A stretch of 5,226 nucleotides of DNA from Bryobacterales bacterium. GTDB taxonomy: Bacteria > Acidobacteriota > Terriglobia > Bryobacterales > Bryobacteraceae. The notes under the pieces were generated by a model. It saw only the letters and a list, made by a program, of their open reading frames with translations, ran no database searches and was not told the origin of the DNA. Made by a program: the position numbers and the translations under genes. Location: the NCBI GenBank assembly GCA_003132865.1, contig PKYZ01000678.1, positions 1-5,226 on the forward strand, given 5' to 3'. Below, in pieces: positions 4,675 to 5,226 of the stretch; positions within the stretch are counted from its first letter, which is position 1, and every line of letters starts with the position of its first letter.

Positions 4675-5186
4675 CTGACGCTTTTCACTTTGTCGGGGTT
4701 CTTTAGCAACGCCACGCTACCGAGTCGGTATTCCCGTGACACGTCGGGCAAACACGGCTGCCGGTCGCTGCTTCGAGGTGCCGTGGCGGGCGGTCTTTAG
4801 CGGGTCCAGGAACAAGGCCGCCGGTGGCTGGCGCGCTCCCCGGTTTCTATTGTTATTGGCCGTATTTGGCCGTGACGGCGTCTTCGCCGGGGTGGCCCTA
4901 TTCCTCGCCATGGGCCTGGCGGGCGCAACACGGGGCGCGTGTGGCGCGACGTTGGCCGGTTTGGCGGCTCTATGACTCGCTGTCCTCCCATTCTTCGGAA
5001 CTCAACCGCTGCCGTAGTGCCTAAGCGTATTAGTTCCTGACCGCCGGGGTGCACGGCGTCAGGCGAACGAGGCCACCGCCGCCCCGATTTGCGACGGCCG
5101 GAGGAGCGCCCGGTCGGATTTTCTTCTAACGACCCGGTTTTGAGGGGGATGGCCGGGCGGGATGCGGCGCGGAAGGACGTGCTGAA
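4675..5186. other. gene-poor GC-rich region to the right of the repressor gene
   Basis: No supported gene. Open frames on both strands are high-GC shadows. The plus frame from GTG 4736 has a hydrophobic stretch (RFLLLLAVFG and AGVALFLAMGLAG), but no ribosome site and an unconvincing N-terminus. Small structures seen are a 10-bp-period pair TTGGCCGT (4856-4863, 4866-4873) and a CGGCG-TCTT-CGCCG hairpin (4876-4889). A weak hairpin (about 5110-5137, one-base bulge, 13-nt loop) followed by TTTT is too poor to call a terminator. Composition returns to about 70-78% G+C here, suggesting host chromosome. Confidence 0.4.
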
Positions 5187-5226
5187 ATGAACTGCACCCG
5201 GCCTCCCGCGCCCATCTTAGAATCTA
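5187..5226 (+). CDS. possible 5' end of a gene running off the window
   Basis: ATG 5187 is preceded by GGAAGGA (5171-5177) with a 9-nt spacer, and the frame (MNCTRPPAPILES) is open to the last base. Thirteen codons are too few to say what it encodes. It could be chance. Confidence 0.3.
   Translation, partial: MNCTRPPAPILES

Noticed and set aside
4736..4975. Plus-strand frame with a hydrophobic stretch that could be a small membrane protein
   Set aside because: No Shine-Dalgarno, a GTG start in a poor context, and hydrophobicity explained by GC-rich Ala/Gly/Leu codons.
5110..5141. Possible terminator hairpin followed by TTTT
   Set aside because: Bulged 7-bp stem with a 13-nt loop, a short T-run, and no gene ending nearby.
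1..5226. tRNA gene as integration site
   Set aside because: I found no acceptor-stem pairing together with a TTCGA-type T-arm at either border. The GGTTCGAAATCC at 1567-1578 lies inside the coiled-coil gene and lacks the rest of a cloverleaf.

Overview
The window looks like a compact replication module of a mobile genetic element, set between GC-rich stretches that look like bacterial chromosome. The most informative gene is a VapE-family (virulence-associated E) superfamily 3 helicase on the minus strand (2262-3641). It is preceded by a small AlpA/excisionase-like HTH gene on the same strand (3752-4006) and, divergently, by a Cro/C1-type HTH regulator on the plus strand (4066-4674). This repressor / AlpA / Rep-helicase order is the core layout of phage satellites such as SaPIs and other PICIs, and of related prophage remnants. 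Hand counts of sampled lines give about 55-57% G+C inside this block (2821-2880: 33/60; 4141-4200: 34/60) and 68-78% outside it (301-360: 42/60; 901-960: 41/60; 5041-5100: 47/60). The high-GC host and the flavour of the flanking gene suggest a planctomycete of the Gemmata type. That is recognition from memory, not a search, and I hold it at about 50%.

Layout. Positions 1-137 hold a cluster of short GTAA/TTAC palindromes. Positions 138-710 (minus) encode a lineage-specific hypothetical protein whose 3' part is a 15-bp minisatellite. Positions 792-1257 are GC-rich with no convincing gene. A short ORF (1258-1491, plus) converges on and overlaps a 63-residue coiled-coil gene (1439-1630, minus). 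Positions 1631-2261 are non-coding but structured: a 15-bp tandem repeat (1918-1946), then two mirror-image sets of a 7-bp motif, GGTCCCA (2028-2107) and TGGGACC (2191-2272), around a relatively AT-rich core immediately 3' of the helicase gene. Helicase, AlpA-like gene, 59-bp divergent control region and HTH repressor follow. From 4675 to about 5186 I see no gene. A possible new gene starts at 5187 and runs off the edge.

How it may work together. The plus-strand repressor would silence the divergent alpA-vapE operon. Once derepressed, the helicase would act on the origin-like inverted iteron sets next to its own stop codon. SaPI origins have the same design: short iterons in two sets around an AT-rich region at the 3' end of rep. 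The inverted iteron array is the strongest candidate for an undescribed element here. No integrase, primase domain, capsid or packaging gene is visible, so either the element extends beyond the window, is degraded, or depends on a partner.
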